DNA of 64,000 nucleotides, taken from assembly GCF_964204645.1 (NCBI RefSeq), contig NC_134026.1, forward strand, positions 12,550,450-12,614,449, given 5' to 3'. Numbering within the stretch: position 1 is the first letter of the stretch; every line of letters starts with the position of its first letter. The notes under the pieces were generated by a model. It was not told where the DNA came from, made no database searches, and worked only from the letters and a program-made list of their open reading frames with translations. Shown one piece after another: positions 1-8,994 of this stretch. Source of the DNA: Tubulanus polymorphus. Its lineage: Eukaryota > Nemertea > Palaeonemertea > Tubulaniformes > Tubulanidae. Position numbers and translations under genes: made by a program.

Positions 1-2
1 TA

Positions 3-365
3 ACAATTCTCTCAATTCTAACAGCTGTAACTATGGTATTTACAACAATTGGTTTAGCTATATCAAATTCTTTAAAATCTACTCCTACTCCCAATAAACC
101 GGATAAACCCCCAGGTAATAATTCTATACAAGATAAAGTTAAAGATGGTTTCAAGAAATCAGCAAAATATTTATGGGAACTATCTAAAAAATCTGCTGCA
201 GCTTTACCAGGAATTATTGCATCAATTGTTGGTTTTATATTGAAATCTGCAGGAAACATTCTTAACTTTGCTGCTGAACATATTATTTTATTTTTAATTA
301 CAGTTGTAAGTGCTATTATTTTTGGGTTAGTAAATATGATATCAAAAAATATCAAGAAAGAATAA
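3..365 (+). CDS. C-terminal part of an element membrane protein (hydrophobic, virion-associated?)
   Basis: The frame is open from the window edge, so this is the 3' part of a longer gene; the first in-frame ATG is at 33. The readable part has a Pro/Asn-rich linker (PNKPDKPP) and then long hydrophobic Ala/Gly/Ile-rich segments, with two or three probable membrane helices up to a short basic tail. The copy at 30001-30408 is nearly identical, and there it is the 3' end of a gene starting at 28891. It sits just before the capsid-like gene in both copies. The function is not known; a membrane-active or capsid-associated role is inference. Confidence 0.6.
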   Translation, partial: TILSILTAVTMVFTTIGLAISNSLKSTPTPNKPDKPPGNNSIQDKVKDGFKKSAKYLWELSKKSAAALPGIIASIVGFILKSAGNILNFAAEHIILFLITVVSAIIFGLVNMISKNIKKE

Positions 366-414
366 TAAAAAATAAACATAATCAAAATAAATAATTAATT
401 TTTTTGTTAAATAA

Positions 415-1580
415 ATGAGTGGGAGTTATATCAATCCTTCTAAGAATCATAGAATATCTAATGCTATTAAAGCAGAAAGATCACATCATATAATTACTCA
501 TAACCCTTCTAATATTAATCCCGATGAAACTTTATATGTTAGAATTCCTCGATTAACACAAAATACTTTTTATGTTCCAAATAGTATTTATTTATCAGCT
601 GATATAAAAGTAATCGGTAATAATAATAATTATGTTGTTGATAATGTTGGAAGATATTTGATTAAAAAGTTAACAATAAAGATTGGTCCAGAAACAGTTT
701 TCTCATTAGATGATTATAATTTATTTATGCATTATAAAGATTTATGGTTAACTAAAGAAAATAGAAATAATATGATATTTCAGGGTATTCAATCGGAAAA
801 CCATAATAAATTAAGATCAGGAGCTAATGACGCAATAGTAACTCGTGCCACAGATAATTTGATTAAAAAGATTTATGGAAGCAAATATAAAATCCCATTA
901 GACTTTGAATTGATAAACAATAATGCACCTTTATATAAATACGCAATTCAAGAAGATGTTATATTCGAAATAACATTTGCTCCTGTAAATGAAATTGTAT
1001 TATCTAGCGTTGTTAAAGATATGAGTTATAAATTATCAAATATATGTTTAGAATATGATATAGTAACTGATGAAAATATTGCTAGCACAATTCAAACTCA
1101 ATACAATCAAGGATTTTCATTATTATATGATTATATTGATAAATTTAAAACCGTAACTATTAATGCAAATGATGAAATTATTAATGAGAATATTAACTTC
1201 CCAAGAAGATCTATTAAAGGTATATTAATATTTTTTTACCATTGCAACATATTCTAATGGTGCAATACTGGTTGATAAGTATTATAATCCTGAAATAACA
1301 AAAGTAGAAATAACTATCGAAGGAATAGCAAATAAAATATTTTGTCAAGGAATGAGAATGATAGATCAATGGCCAGAAATTAGAAAACATTTTATGAATG
1401 AAAAAGTGAAATCATCTGAAAATTGTAATATTAATCAAATTGATTATTATACCGGTATTAAATATGCATTATGGTTAGATTTTAGAACAACAGAGGATAA
1501 TTCATTACATGGTTCTGGAAAAAAACTACAGAACACTTAAGATGGAATACAATTATTCATGACAAAGAAAAAAGGAAGCC
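415..1580 (+). pseudogene. Probable major capsid protein, broken copy (element A)
   Basis: The start ATG at 415 sits in the element motif TTAAATAAATG. The first 270 or so residues match the open copy at 30443-31678 closely. The T-run at 1231-1237 is one base longer than in that copy and shifts the frame; the match resumes in another frame at 1238-1540 and then meets a stop (TAA at 1538). After about 1585 the similarity ends and a different gene follows. The call as a double-jelly-roll major capsid protein rests on gene position, length of about 410 codons in the intact copy, and resemblance to a protein that recurs in invertebrate Polinton-like elements (recalled, not searched). Beta-rich composition with no membrane segment fits. 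Confidence 0.6.
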
Positions 1581-1659
1581 TAAATTTCAAAATGTAACAA
1601 AGGCTAATTGGGCAAAACATTATAAATTAATAACAAAAGGTGGAAATGATTCAGCCCAT

Positions 1660-2151
1660 GCAATATAGGTATTTAAATCTTGGTGTGAAAAATGTAAAGA
1701 ATATGTAATATATGATAAACAATTGAATCATAAATACTCAATTAAACATATTGGTACAGATAATGTAATAGAAAATCCAACAGTTATAAATCCAAAATTT
1801 AATAAAATGAATATATTAGATTATCGGTGGTATAGAAAAACATTTATAGATTATTTCTCGAGTAATGATATAGTTACCATATTGAAAAAGTTAGATAACT
1901 TTAAACCAAATGTTACTGATGCAATGAACTTATTTGAACTTAAATATGATGATTTTAGAGAATTTTTAAATAAACATCCATCTAAAACTGAAATCGAAAA
2001 TTATATTCCAAAAATATTTTCAAGAGAAACATTCAATAAACATAAACTCGGGAATCGTTTAGGAATTATACCAATGAAAATGCAAAGGAATATACGGTTA
2101 GAATATGATAAGCTTAAAGAAAAATATGAAAATGAAAATGAAAAAGATTAA
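1660..2151 (+). CDS. Element A zinc-finger-like protein downstream of capsid gene (partial)
   Basis: The longest ATG-started frame is 1723-2151 (142 aa), but the frame continues upstream to about 1671 and includes a Cys-x2-Cys pair followed by two His (CEKCKEY, later NHKYSIKH), a C2H2-like finger cut by a late ATG. The rest is Lys/Asn/Tyr-rich and ends in a charged Glu/Lys/Asn tail. Element C has a gene at the same place (31724-32532) with a similar single finger but otherwise different sequence. The true start is unclear because the 5' end is fused to the broken capsid gene. The function is unknown; nucleic-acid binding is inferred from the finger only. Confidence 0.5.
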
Positions 2152-2163
2152 TTTCCATTTATA

Positions 2164-2489
2164 TATTGATGGATGAATGGATGAGTTGGATGAGTTGGAT
2201 GAGTGGAAGAGTGGATGAGTGTAATAATATATATATTTTACTTTTTAACACATGAATTGGAAGAATAGTATGAGTATAAATATAATATTTGTATTCTTTT
2301 TTAAATTTAACACAATATATATATATTATTAAAATAATATTTAAATGTAGTATAAAATTGATAAAATAACTTCAAATCAAACTCTTACTGTTTTAAAAAT
2401 AAAAAACATATGTAAATTATATATTATTACACTCATCCATTCATCCAATTCATCCAATTCATCCAATTCATCCACTCATCCACTCAAAC
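2164..2489. repeat. Inverted pair of GGATGAGT-type minisatellites between convergent arms
   Basis: At 2164-2222 there are about six copies of a GGATGA(A/G)T(T)-type unit. At 2424-2489 the same units appear in the opposite orientation (TTCATCCAA, CTCATCCA), and both blocks share the outer flank ATATATTATTACACTCATCC in inverted form. About 200 bp of AT-rich sequence separates them. The structure lies between the rightward and leftward gene arms and could fold into a long imperfect hairpin. A role in transcription termination or replication is inference. Confidence 0.75.
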
Positions 2490-2687
2490 ACATTCAAAAT
2501 TCTATAATATTTTAAATTAGGATTTTATTTTGTAAATTTATATTCATACGGAAATTAAAGCCTCAGTAATAATAAATAACCTTTATTATTTTCAAACTAA
2601 TTCATATATTAGTTGAAAAAAATAAAAATAAATTGGTTGAAATTATATGAATAATATTTATTTTAAAAATGGGGTTTCAAGCATTAA

Positions 2688-2722
2688 TGTATTTAATACG
2701 TATCTAATACGTATTAGATAGA
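2688..2722. repeat. Palindromic GTATCTAATAC repeats next to ATPase 3' end (element A)
   Basis: The units GTATCTAATACGTATTAGATA overlap here, each AATACGTATT being a perfect palindrome. The same units occur twice in element C at 33770-33793 and 33914-33937, again just past the ATPase stop codon. They are preceded in each case by a GGGGTTT(C/T)AAG run. Conservation of a noncoding block at the same place suggests a cis-acting site (terminator or origin), but nothing proves it. Confidence 0.55.
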
Positions 2723-2737
2723 TAGATATATAAATAG

Positions 2738-3353
2738 TTATTTTATAAATTTATATTCATATGGAAATTGTAGTCTCAGTAATAATTTTGAACCTTTATT
2801 ATTCTTTAATTTATTCATATATTCATCATGTAATTCAGTAGGTATAATTTGATTTTCTTCCAATGATTGTTGCATAGATTTTCTATCTTTGTTATAAAAT
2901 AAAACTAGAAATCTTATATTCTCCCTAAAGTCTTTAACAATTGAATTATATTTTTGATTTAAAACCCATGTTGTTATCCCAAAATGTCTTCCAGAGAAAG
3001 CTAGATAACATAACTCACTTTCTCTCACTTTTGAATCATGTAAATTAGCGCAATCATCTACAATGAATAATGTATTTGATCCTTTATAATCAATTATCAA
3101 TTGCTATTTTTATACAATTATCTAAATTGTCTTTTACTGTTTTAGGATCTAATATAATAAACTTTTTCATCTTAACTATATCTCTATTATATGTTTTATT
3201 CATTTCATAAGTAGGACAAAATAATATTATATTATCAAAATGATTCTCATAAATAGTTTCTAACAAGTCTAATATGAAATGTGTTTTACCACAGTTTGTT
3301 ACTCCAGTAACTAACATATTATGAGGTTCAAATATAAATAAATCTTTATTCAT
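2738..3353 (-). pseudogene. A32-like/FtsK-HerA packaging ATPase, frameshifted (element A)
   Basis: This encodes the predicted genome-packaging ATPase. The N-terminal piece (3353-3090) carries the Walker A motif GVTNCGKT at about residue 17. The C-terminal piece (3100-2738) carries the Walker B-like LFIVDDCA and ends in LRLQFPYEYKFIK. At 3090-3100 this copy has four extra bases relative to element C, which splits the reading frame. Known: ATPases of this family pump DNA into double-jelly-roll capsids. The ATG at 3353 overlaps the 3' end of the integrase gene, so the right arm is a compact leftward unit. About 200 codons is short but normal for Polinton-type ATPases. Confidence 0.8.
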
Positions 3354-4437
3354 TTATTCTTTTAATTTTACTAGATAAAATCCATTCATTAAATTTATCA
3401 TCGTATCCTTTATATTTCACCAAAGAATACTTTTTTCCTTTAAGAGTTTTTGTTTTCAATACTTTTTCTATTTTGTATTCTATTTCATCTGGATTTGGTA
3501 CAAGTGATAATTCTTGTTCATAGAAATAACCTAATATTTCTTCATCTTTTAGATCTTCTAGTTTATAAACAAAAGGTTTAGTTAATATTATCTTTTTAAT
3601 CTTAAATATTTCTTCAGTAAAATTAGGAGTATAACCTTTATAAAATGTTTTTCGATATTTAGATATTCTAACATGTTGTCTAATTTTAAATTTAGGTTCA
3701 CCGAAATCATGTGTAACAAATGCTCCATATAAATTATTCCAAACTATTTCCGAATTATCTTCTTTTCTAGCTTGTATAGGTTTCATATTTATAGAACTAT
3801 GTTTAGAATTATTATAACCTTTCACCAAATCATCTAACACACCGATATATTTATATGTTTCATTAGCAGTAAAGTATTTCCACATTCTAGTTTTCAATGT
3901 TTTATTAAATCTTTCTATAATAGATGCTTTTTTATCTGAGTGTGTTGAAAAATATTCTACATCGTTATCAGATAATAGTTTTTTTAAATGTTTGTTATAA
4001 AATTCCTTACCTTCATCAAATTGTATCTTATCTGGAATAGCTTCTTTAAATATTGATTTAAAAGCATTTGTTACTTCTATTCCAGTTTTATTTTTGATTG
4101 GAATTGACCATGCGTATCTACTGAATATATCTATAACATTCAGTATCCAGAAATATCCGTTGTTGTATTCCTCTAAGTTCTTCATGTCAATTAAATCTGC
4201 TTGCCATTGTTGATCGATATATGAAACCATAACTTTTCTTGTTAAATAAGTTTTATCCATTTTCTTGTGTATTTGATATGTTGGTTGATTTTGTAACCAT
4301 AATCTTAGTTCACTATATTTTATATTACCATTTTCTTTATCAGATTTAATTTTATTCCATAATTCTAAAACGTTAGAATATGATACTTCACTCTCTGGGT
4401 TATAATATAACTCTCTTAAATATTGTTCTTTTTTCAT
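3346..4437 (-). CDS. Retroviral-type integrase with C-terminal chromodomain (element A, intact)
   Basis: A 363-codon open frame. Residues 1-75 form an N-terminal region. The rve core follows, with catalytic residues near D81 (QADLIDM), D141 (FDEGKEF) and E175 (IIERFNK), about 34 apart for the last pair. A basic linker with an SH3-like stretch comes next, and a chromodomain lies at about 318-356 (YSLVKYKGY and a Trp near NEW). Known: this DDE integrase inserts Polinton DNA, and the chromodomain may steer it to particular chromatin. It starts 6 nt after the upstream membrane gene and overlaps the ATPase start. It is the only clearly intact large enzyme gene among the copies here. Parallel copies at 34565-35640 and 48470-49240 are broken. 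Confidence 0.9.
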   Translation of the reverse strand: MKKEQYLRELYYNPESEVSYSNVLELWNKIKSDKENGNIKYSELRLWLQNQPTYQIHKKMDKTYLTRKVMVSYIDQQWQADLIDMKNLEEYNNGYFWILNVIDIFSRYAWSIPIKNKTGIEVTNAFKSIFKEAIPDKIQFDEGKEFYNKHLKKLLSDNDVEYFSTHSDKKASIIERFNKTLKTRMWKYFTANETYKYIGVLDDLVKGYNNSKHSSINMKPIQARKEDNSEIVWNNLYGAFVTHDFGEPKFKIRQHVRISKYRKTFYKGYTPNFTEEIFKIKKIILTKPFVYKLEDLKDEEILGYFYEQELSLVPNPDEIEYKIEKVLKTKTLKGKKYSLVKYKGYDDKFNEWILSSKIKRINE

Positions 4438-4443
4438 CTTCTT

Positions 4444-4842
4444 TTAATCCATTAATAATAATCTTGGTTTATTTTCAACGATTTTAACATTTGACTTATT
4501 TTCTGGTATAATAGGTTTACTGTCTGTACACGGATAACTAAGTTTCCGATTGTCATTGGAATCATCTTTATCATCAGATTTGAATTTTGATGTATATATT
4601 ACACCGCATAATATAATAACTGTTACTAATCCAATTGTAATATATAATTTATAATTGCTTCCAGCATTAGAAGAATCAGATGGATTATTATTTGAATGAA
4701 TATCAGATAAAGTCTGTGATTCATTTATATCAGTTAATTTCTTTTTCTTAGCTTTTTTTAATTCTGAAGATCTTTTACCTAATTCTCTTGCCCATATAAT
4801 TTGTTTCTCGGATCTAGCCTTTTTCTTAACTCCATCACTCAT
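4444..4842 (-). CDS. Element membrane protein with basic N-terminus (SEKQ-type)
   Basis: 132 codons. Residues 1-40 are strongly basic (KKKARSEKQ, KKAKKKK), then comes a Ser/Asn-rich linker, one hydrophobic segment of about 20 residues near 67-87 (LYITIGLVTVIILCGVIY), and a polar tail. Copies occur at 35641-36000, 48159-48462 (broken) and 49244-49439 (partial), always between the integrase and the second membrane gene. Start context TAAAATAAATG. The function is unknown. A single-pass membrane or DNA-binding virion protein would fit the layout, but that is inference. Confidence 0.7.
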   Translation of the reverse strand: MSDGVKKKARSEKQIIWARELGKRSSELKKAKKKKLTDINESQTLSDIHSNNNPSDSSNAGSNYKLYITIGLVTVIILCGVIYTSKFKSDDKDDSNDNRKLSYPCTDSKPIIPENKSNVKIVENKPRLLLMD

Positions 4843-4847
4843 TTATT

Positions 4848-5440
4848 TTAGTTAATTTTTGTTCTGATATCATTTTCTGTTTCGACGTTTGGTTGTAGTA
4901 CATCTGTTTCGTTCTTACCTGATTTATATTCCATAGGCTTGATGTTCGAAAATGTTATGACGCCAGTAGAAATTAATGTCATAACCGATCCTAATTGAAA
5001 TGAAGCATATCCGACCCATTTTTGTAATTCAGTCATAACTAAATAGTCATTTTTCAAATCACTATATAATTTATTTTCATCATCAATTGGTATTAACTGG
5101 TTACATAACTTAGAATAACATTTGACAATACCATCTGAAATAGAATCATTTATTCTAGCTAATCTAGCTTCTTCATAAATCTTAAAATATTTCATTACTT
5201 TATCGGGTTTCATAGCATCTAATTCTTGAAAAGTAATTATTTTCCCGATAAACTGATTATATTTCCCGCCAGCAATTAATAATTCTAGATGGTGTTTACA
5301 ATATAAATAGTATTCATAATCAATATTACAATTAATATTATTTTCAATTTTGATTGGAATATCCTTATTATCACTAATGCCTAAATCATCTAATGTTTTT
5401 TCATATGTTGGTATTATTCTTATTTGATTTCTTTGACATT
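4848..5440 (-). pseudogene. Element membrane protein (MSKK-type), frameshifted
   Basis: The open part is 5213-4848 (121 aa). Frame matches to the other copies extend upstream to an ATG at 5440 in ATAAATG context, but a frame break near 5402-5425 separates the first dozen codons. The protein has a Lys/Ser-rich start, a tract with Cys, His and Tyr (CKHHLELLIA), and one hydrophobic segment near the end (LGSVMTLISTGVITF). The copies at 35993-36590 and 47574-48165 show the same plan, about 190-200 codons when complete. The function is unknown. Confidence 0.6.
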
Positions 5441-6550
5441 TATATTAGAGAAAAAAGCAAGAAAAATATTATAAGTATTCTTCAAAAGATACTAGCTAGT
5501 TAAAGCTAAAGAATTTCTATTCGGATCTATTCAAAATATAAAGTATTCTCTTTTGAAAAGAAAGTATTAAAAATATAATAGAATTCACTAGCTAGTTGAA
5601 GTTTTTGTTTTTTAAATACTTTTTATTTTGATTAGGATTTAGATTATCTCACTAATATTGTTTATCTATAGGAGCAGTAACTATAACTGTCCAGATAAGT
5701 CATTTCGGATTCTCGATAATAAATCCTAAAACTGAAAATAAATTCAAAGAAACGACTGGTGGAAATACTATTTCATAAACACATATATTTTGTTATACAA
5801 TCATTATCGATTTCTACATTCCTCACCGGGCGTCTGAGGCCCGGCAAGTTATGCGTGGAATGCAGGAATCAATAAAATACAATACAACATCTGTCACTGT
5901 GTGTCATTAACAACAGCTTAATGACGCAATTGACATTCCGACAAACGTAATGCATTGGAAGCCTATACAGTATGGCTAAACTGCTACATGTCTCATGAGT
6001 TGAAATATCCATTATTTCTGATTCCACATCCATCTATCTTCACTTTCTTGATTCAATGGCCTTCATTTTGTTATCTAAAAGATAAATATCTAGCGTAGAA
6101 TAAAACTAACTTGAAGTTGTAGTTGTAAAATATTAATTACAACACTTAAACATGACCATTTTGTGGCGCATCTTACCAGGATAAGTTTTACATGTTTAGC
6201 GTTTTCCAACGCCTTAATAACAACAAAAACCGTACTTACATTTATAACTGTAAACTCCTAAAATTGTGTTTATAGAGAGAATATCCTATACGTTCCTATG
6301 CTTATGTGCTGCGCGTTTATAACTGGCAGTTATTCACTAGCTAAACACTGTCTGTGCAACAGATGTTCCTTCTTTTGTAATATAATTGATTAATCCTTTT
6401 CAACTAAAATAACACACCCGATCAATATTCAAATGAGATACACCCTATTCAACTGAATATGAAATACGGCACAGATGTTTTTGTAAACAACCTAATACAA
6501 TTACATACAGGCGGTTTGACATAGATCGAGAGTAACCGGTTTTCTAAGCG
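5441..6550. other. Noncoding region of element A with a conserved block
   Basis: No gene is supported here. A block at 5672-5710 (core CCAGATAAGTCATTTCGGAT) recurs in opposite orientation at about 44991-45028 and 47272-47310. A second stretch (about 6222-6265, ACTTACATTTATAACTGTAAAC) resembles element C at 38383-38425. A short GC-rich hairpin, CCGGGCGTCTGAGGCCCGG, lies at 5827-5845. About 800 bp after the conserved block has no match in fragment D and may be an old insertion. Confidence 0.45.
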
Positions 6551-6551
6551 T

Positions 6552-7205
6552 TTAACATTCAACGTATTTTTCATTATGTGTTGAGTTCCATAATTCAACA
6601 AATGTCTTTGCTTCATCCAGTTGATCTAAATATAACTGTATATCTAGTTTATTAGATTTAATTATATTTTCTTTCTTTTCAAGAGGTCTTAAATTTCTCC
6701 AGTTCTATATTAGCTTCTTATTATAATCATCACTCATGTCAAATTTAGATATTGGTAACAGGTGATCAATATGGTAATAATCCCCATAATTATCTATATT
6801 CATTTTATCATCGAATTGAAATATAATCCATGATTTGAGAAATTCATCTGAACAACCCAATAAATTAGATAGTGTTTCTGAATGTGTTTCTTTGTTGAAT
6901 AATTGTGTTAATCTAGATCTTAAACATTGTTTCAATCTAAAATTAAGATCTGTTTGATATCTTTCTCTCATATATTCTGCCATATAATAATTATAATGTT
7001 CTATATTATCTTCTCGGTATTGTTTGGTATATAGTTTAAAACAAGTTTTAAAGCAATATTGAAAACCATCTTTGCTAATCTTACGCTTACTAAATTCTGT
7101 TAAAGCTAATTTATCTAATTCACATTTAGAACACTTCTTGTAGTATATATTTATAACACCAGCGTTATTTGTTATATCGATAGTTTGTGGTTGTTCTGGT
7201 TCCAT
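6552..7205 (-). pseudogene. HNH endonuclease with N-terminal zinc ribbon (element A)
   Basis: The open part is 7205-6705 (166 aa). A premature stop at 6705-6707, at a Trp position in the other copies, is followed in frame by the rest of the domain to 6552. Features: a Cys-x2-Cys/Cys-x(n)-Cys ribbon at residues 24-55, a basic helical linker, then the HNH core with HIDHLLPISKF and, past the stop, the NLRPLEKKENI segment holding the conserved Asn. Known: such enzymes occur in phages, algal viruses and homing elements. It sits just inside the right terminal repeat. Seven copies or fragments exist in the window. The start lies in ATAATAAATG context. Confidence 0.85.
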
Positions 7206-7466
7206 TTATTATACATATTTTTTTACTAAATTGATTTTAGAAGTTCAATGATTTATATTATGTATTATCTCAATCACACTTTACTAACACTTTTAATGTT
7301 TAAAAATCTAACTCACACAAATATAAATATTGAAATAATGTTGTAAATATATACTTTTATATCTATTCTATAAGAGCTCACACTTTACTCACACTTTTAT
7401 ATTGAATAATCTATCAATTTATATGTTATTCATATATATTTTATTCATGTATATGATTATTTTAAG

Positions 7467-7794
7467 AGTAATAGGGATAATAGGCTTTCAAGCGGTCGAG
7501 CGGTCGAGTTCATTAATAACAAATATTAAAAGTAATTTAAAACTATAATATATTTTCATAACCGTGTGTATTTCAGTTGAATAATAGAATAATTATTATT
7601 ATTAAAATATATTTGATTATATGAATTTGTGTATTGTATTAAATTATTGATATCTTAGAATAAATATTTAGTTATAATATAAAATGCACACGGTTATGAA
7701 AATATATTATAGTTTTAAATTACTTTTAATGTTTTGTTTTTTAATGAGCTCGACCGTTCGACCTTTGATCTGAAAGCCTATTATCCCTATTACT
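7467..7794. repeat. Palindromic terminus of element A (328 bp)
   Basis: The block opens with AGTAATAGGGATAATAGG and closes with its exact complement, CCTATTATCCCTATTACT. Arms of about 105 bp pair well (including the inner stretch TTTCATAACCGTGTG and its complement at 7686-7700) around a loop of about 115 bp. The outer arm has the GAGCGGTCGAG/CTCGACCGTTC pair. The sequence immediately left (TTATTTTAAG) is shared with other element ends, and host-like DNA follows on the right. This marks the element end. Confidence 0.85.
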
Positions 7795-7860
7795 GGTGTA
7801 TTTTTTTCATGTCGCGTATTAACTTAAAGACTTTTTCGGAGAGTGAGAGAACTTGTAGGT

Positions 7861-8508
7861 CTAGACATACAATTTTTTTTCGGATTGAGACTTACTAAGT
7901 GTTTGTAGTTCTTTATTAAGCTTCTTTTCCACTAGGAGTTCTCTTTCGATAGCTTTGTGCCGTAGTTCATCGTTTTCGGAGGACGCAGACAGGAGTTTGT
8001 CAACAAATTTTGATTGAAGTTCTCTAAACATAGCCATACAGGGAGTATGCGAAATGGATGTATCTTGATACGTGTTGGTGGAGGCGTCACTCAGAGCAGA
8101 TGATTTTGGCTCGGTTTCAGTGTTCGTTGATGCGCATGCCATGGAGGGCGTATCGAATGGTGAGAAGAAGTCCGACGGAATAGCGCATATACAATACTCA
8201 CATTGAAATGTACGCTTCGTTTTATGCAGAACATAAAGTTGGTAGCGGGGCAACTTAGTGCATTTATAATGCAGCCAGCTTGCGCAGCTTTTGCATTCGA
8301 TCATGCGTTCATCATCTGGCAACGCGCAGAGAGTGCAGCTATAGTTCATCGACGGTTCAGAAACGGTTCTGTCGTTAGTAGCACAGTGAGATGGCGGTTC
8401 TTCAGTACATACAGGTTCGCTTAGAGTTGCTCGGCACGTTGTCGGAAACTCGATCCTCTGGGTTTTACAGAATAGGCTGAGAGGTGTGGATTTCATAGTC
8501 CCTAGCAA
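7861..8508 (-). pseudogene. TE-like protein with PHD finger and coiled coil
   Basis: 215 codons. Residues about 55-105 form a PHD-type zinc finger (CTLC, CKSC, WLHYKC, CEYC spacing), followed by a Ser/Thr-rich linker and a C-terminal Lys/Glu-rich coiled coil (about 160-210). The frame continues upstream of its first ATG to about 8547, where it meets the viroplasmin-type ORF in another frame, suggesting one original protein broken by a frameshift near 8548. Such finger-plus-coil proteins are common in ORF1-type proteins of animal retroelements. The exact family is not recognised. Host gene origin cannot be excluded. Confidence 0.5.
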
Positions 8509-8546
8509 ATCTATGGAATGTACTATAACATCCTCTAGCGGGTGTT

Positions 8547-8753
8547 TCAGAGGTCACGGGCATCGCGAAGACTCGAGAATTTCTTAAAAGAGGGATTTGA
8601 TACTCCCTTTACCGAGGCCTCACACGTGTCCCGAGATGTGTGTATGCCGCGATCACGGCCGACCGCGACGGCGTAGTACCAGTTCTTTTGTTTGCTCGGC
8701 GCCATGTTTGTTGTTGTTGACGTTGTTTTAGGCAGTTTCAGAACGCGACGCAA
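8547..8753 (-). pseudogene. Viroplasmin/RNase H1 N-terminal-type domain fragment
   Basis: 68 codons. Residues 26-68 match the viroplasmin (RNase H1 N-terminal) domain pattern: a YYAVAVGRDRGI strand, a C-E-A-x-V-K-G turn and the FKKFSSLRDA end. Known: this domain binds RNA/DNA hybrids and occurs in RNase H1, caulimovirus protein and some transposons. It reads into the PHD protein downstream after a frame break near 8548. A combination of viroplasmin domain, PHD finger and coiled coil points to a retroelement or a TE-derived gene. Confidence 0.65.
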
Positions 8754-8994
8754 ATCGATGAATTTAAGATAGACGATAGATGATTTAGTTCAAATGAGGA
8801 GCACAGATAGTTAATCAGCACTTACGATTGATAGATGTAAATGACAGACGAACTCGATCGGTCAAAATAGTGAAGAAATCTCAGATTTAAAGGGAGCGCT
8901 GCAAAAACATGTTAGCGTTCAGAGGTGATCTCAACTGTTACTCAACTGTTACATATCAGAAGTTTCACTGAAAACACTGTATTTCAGTATGGCA

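Larger units (their letters stand above)
1..7794. mobile_element. Maverick/Polinton-like element A, right half
   Basis: Seen: an AT-rich block with rightward genes (1-2151) converging on leftward genes (2738-7205), closed on the right by a palindrome ending at 7794. The gene order (membrane protein, capsid-like protein, zinc-finger gene, then ATPase, integrase, two membrane proteins, HNH nuclease) matches the right two thirds of element C at 30001-38914. Known: DNA polymerase B, retroviral-type integrase, packaging ATPase and capsid genes together define Mavericks/Polintons. The polymerase side lies left of the window. Several genes have frameshifts, so this copy is a relic. Confidence 0.85.

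Noticed and set aside
7467-7485. Resemblance of TAGGGATAATAGG in the termini to the I-SceI recognition site (TAGGGATAACAGGG...)
   Set aside because: Only the first part matches, the nucleases found here are HNH and GIY-YIG, not LAGLIDADG, and the motif is better explained as the element's own terminal sequence.
1-7794. Prokaryotic virus or giant virus genome segment
   Set aside because: The gene set, chromodomain integrase, terminal repeats and surrounding animal transposons fit an integrated Maverick/Polinton-like element better.
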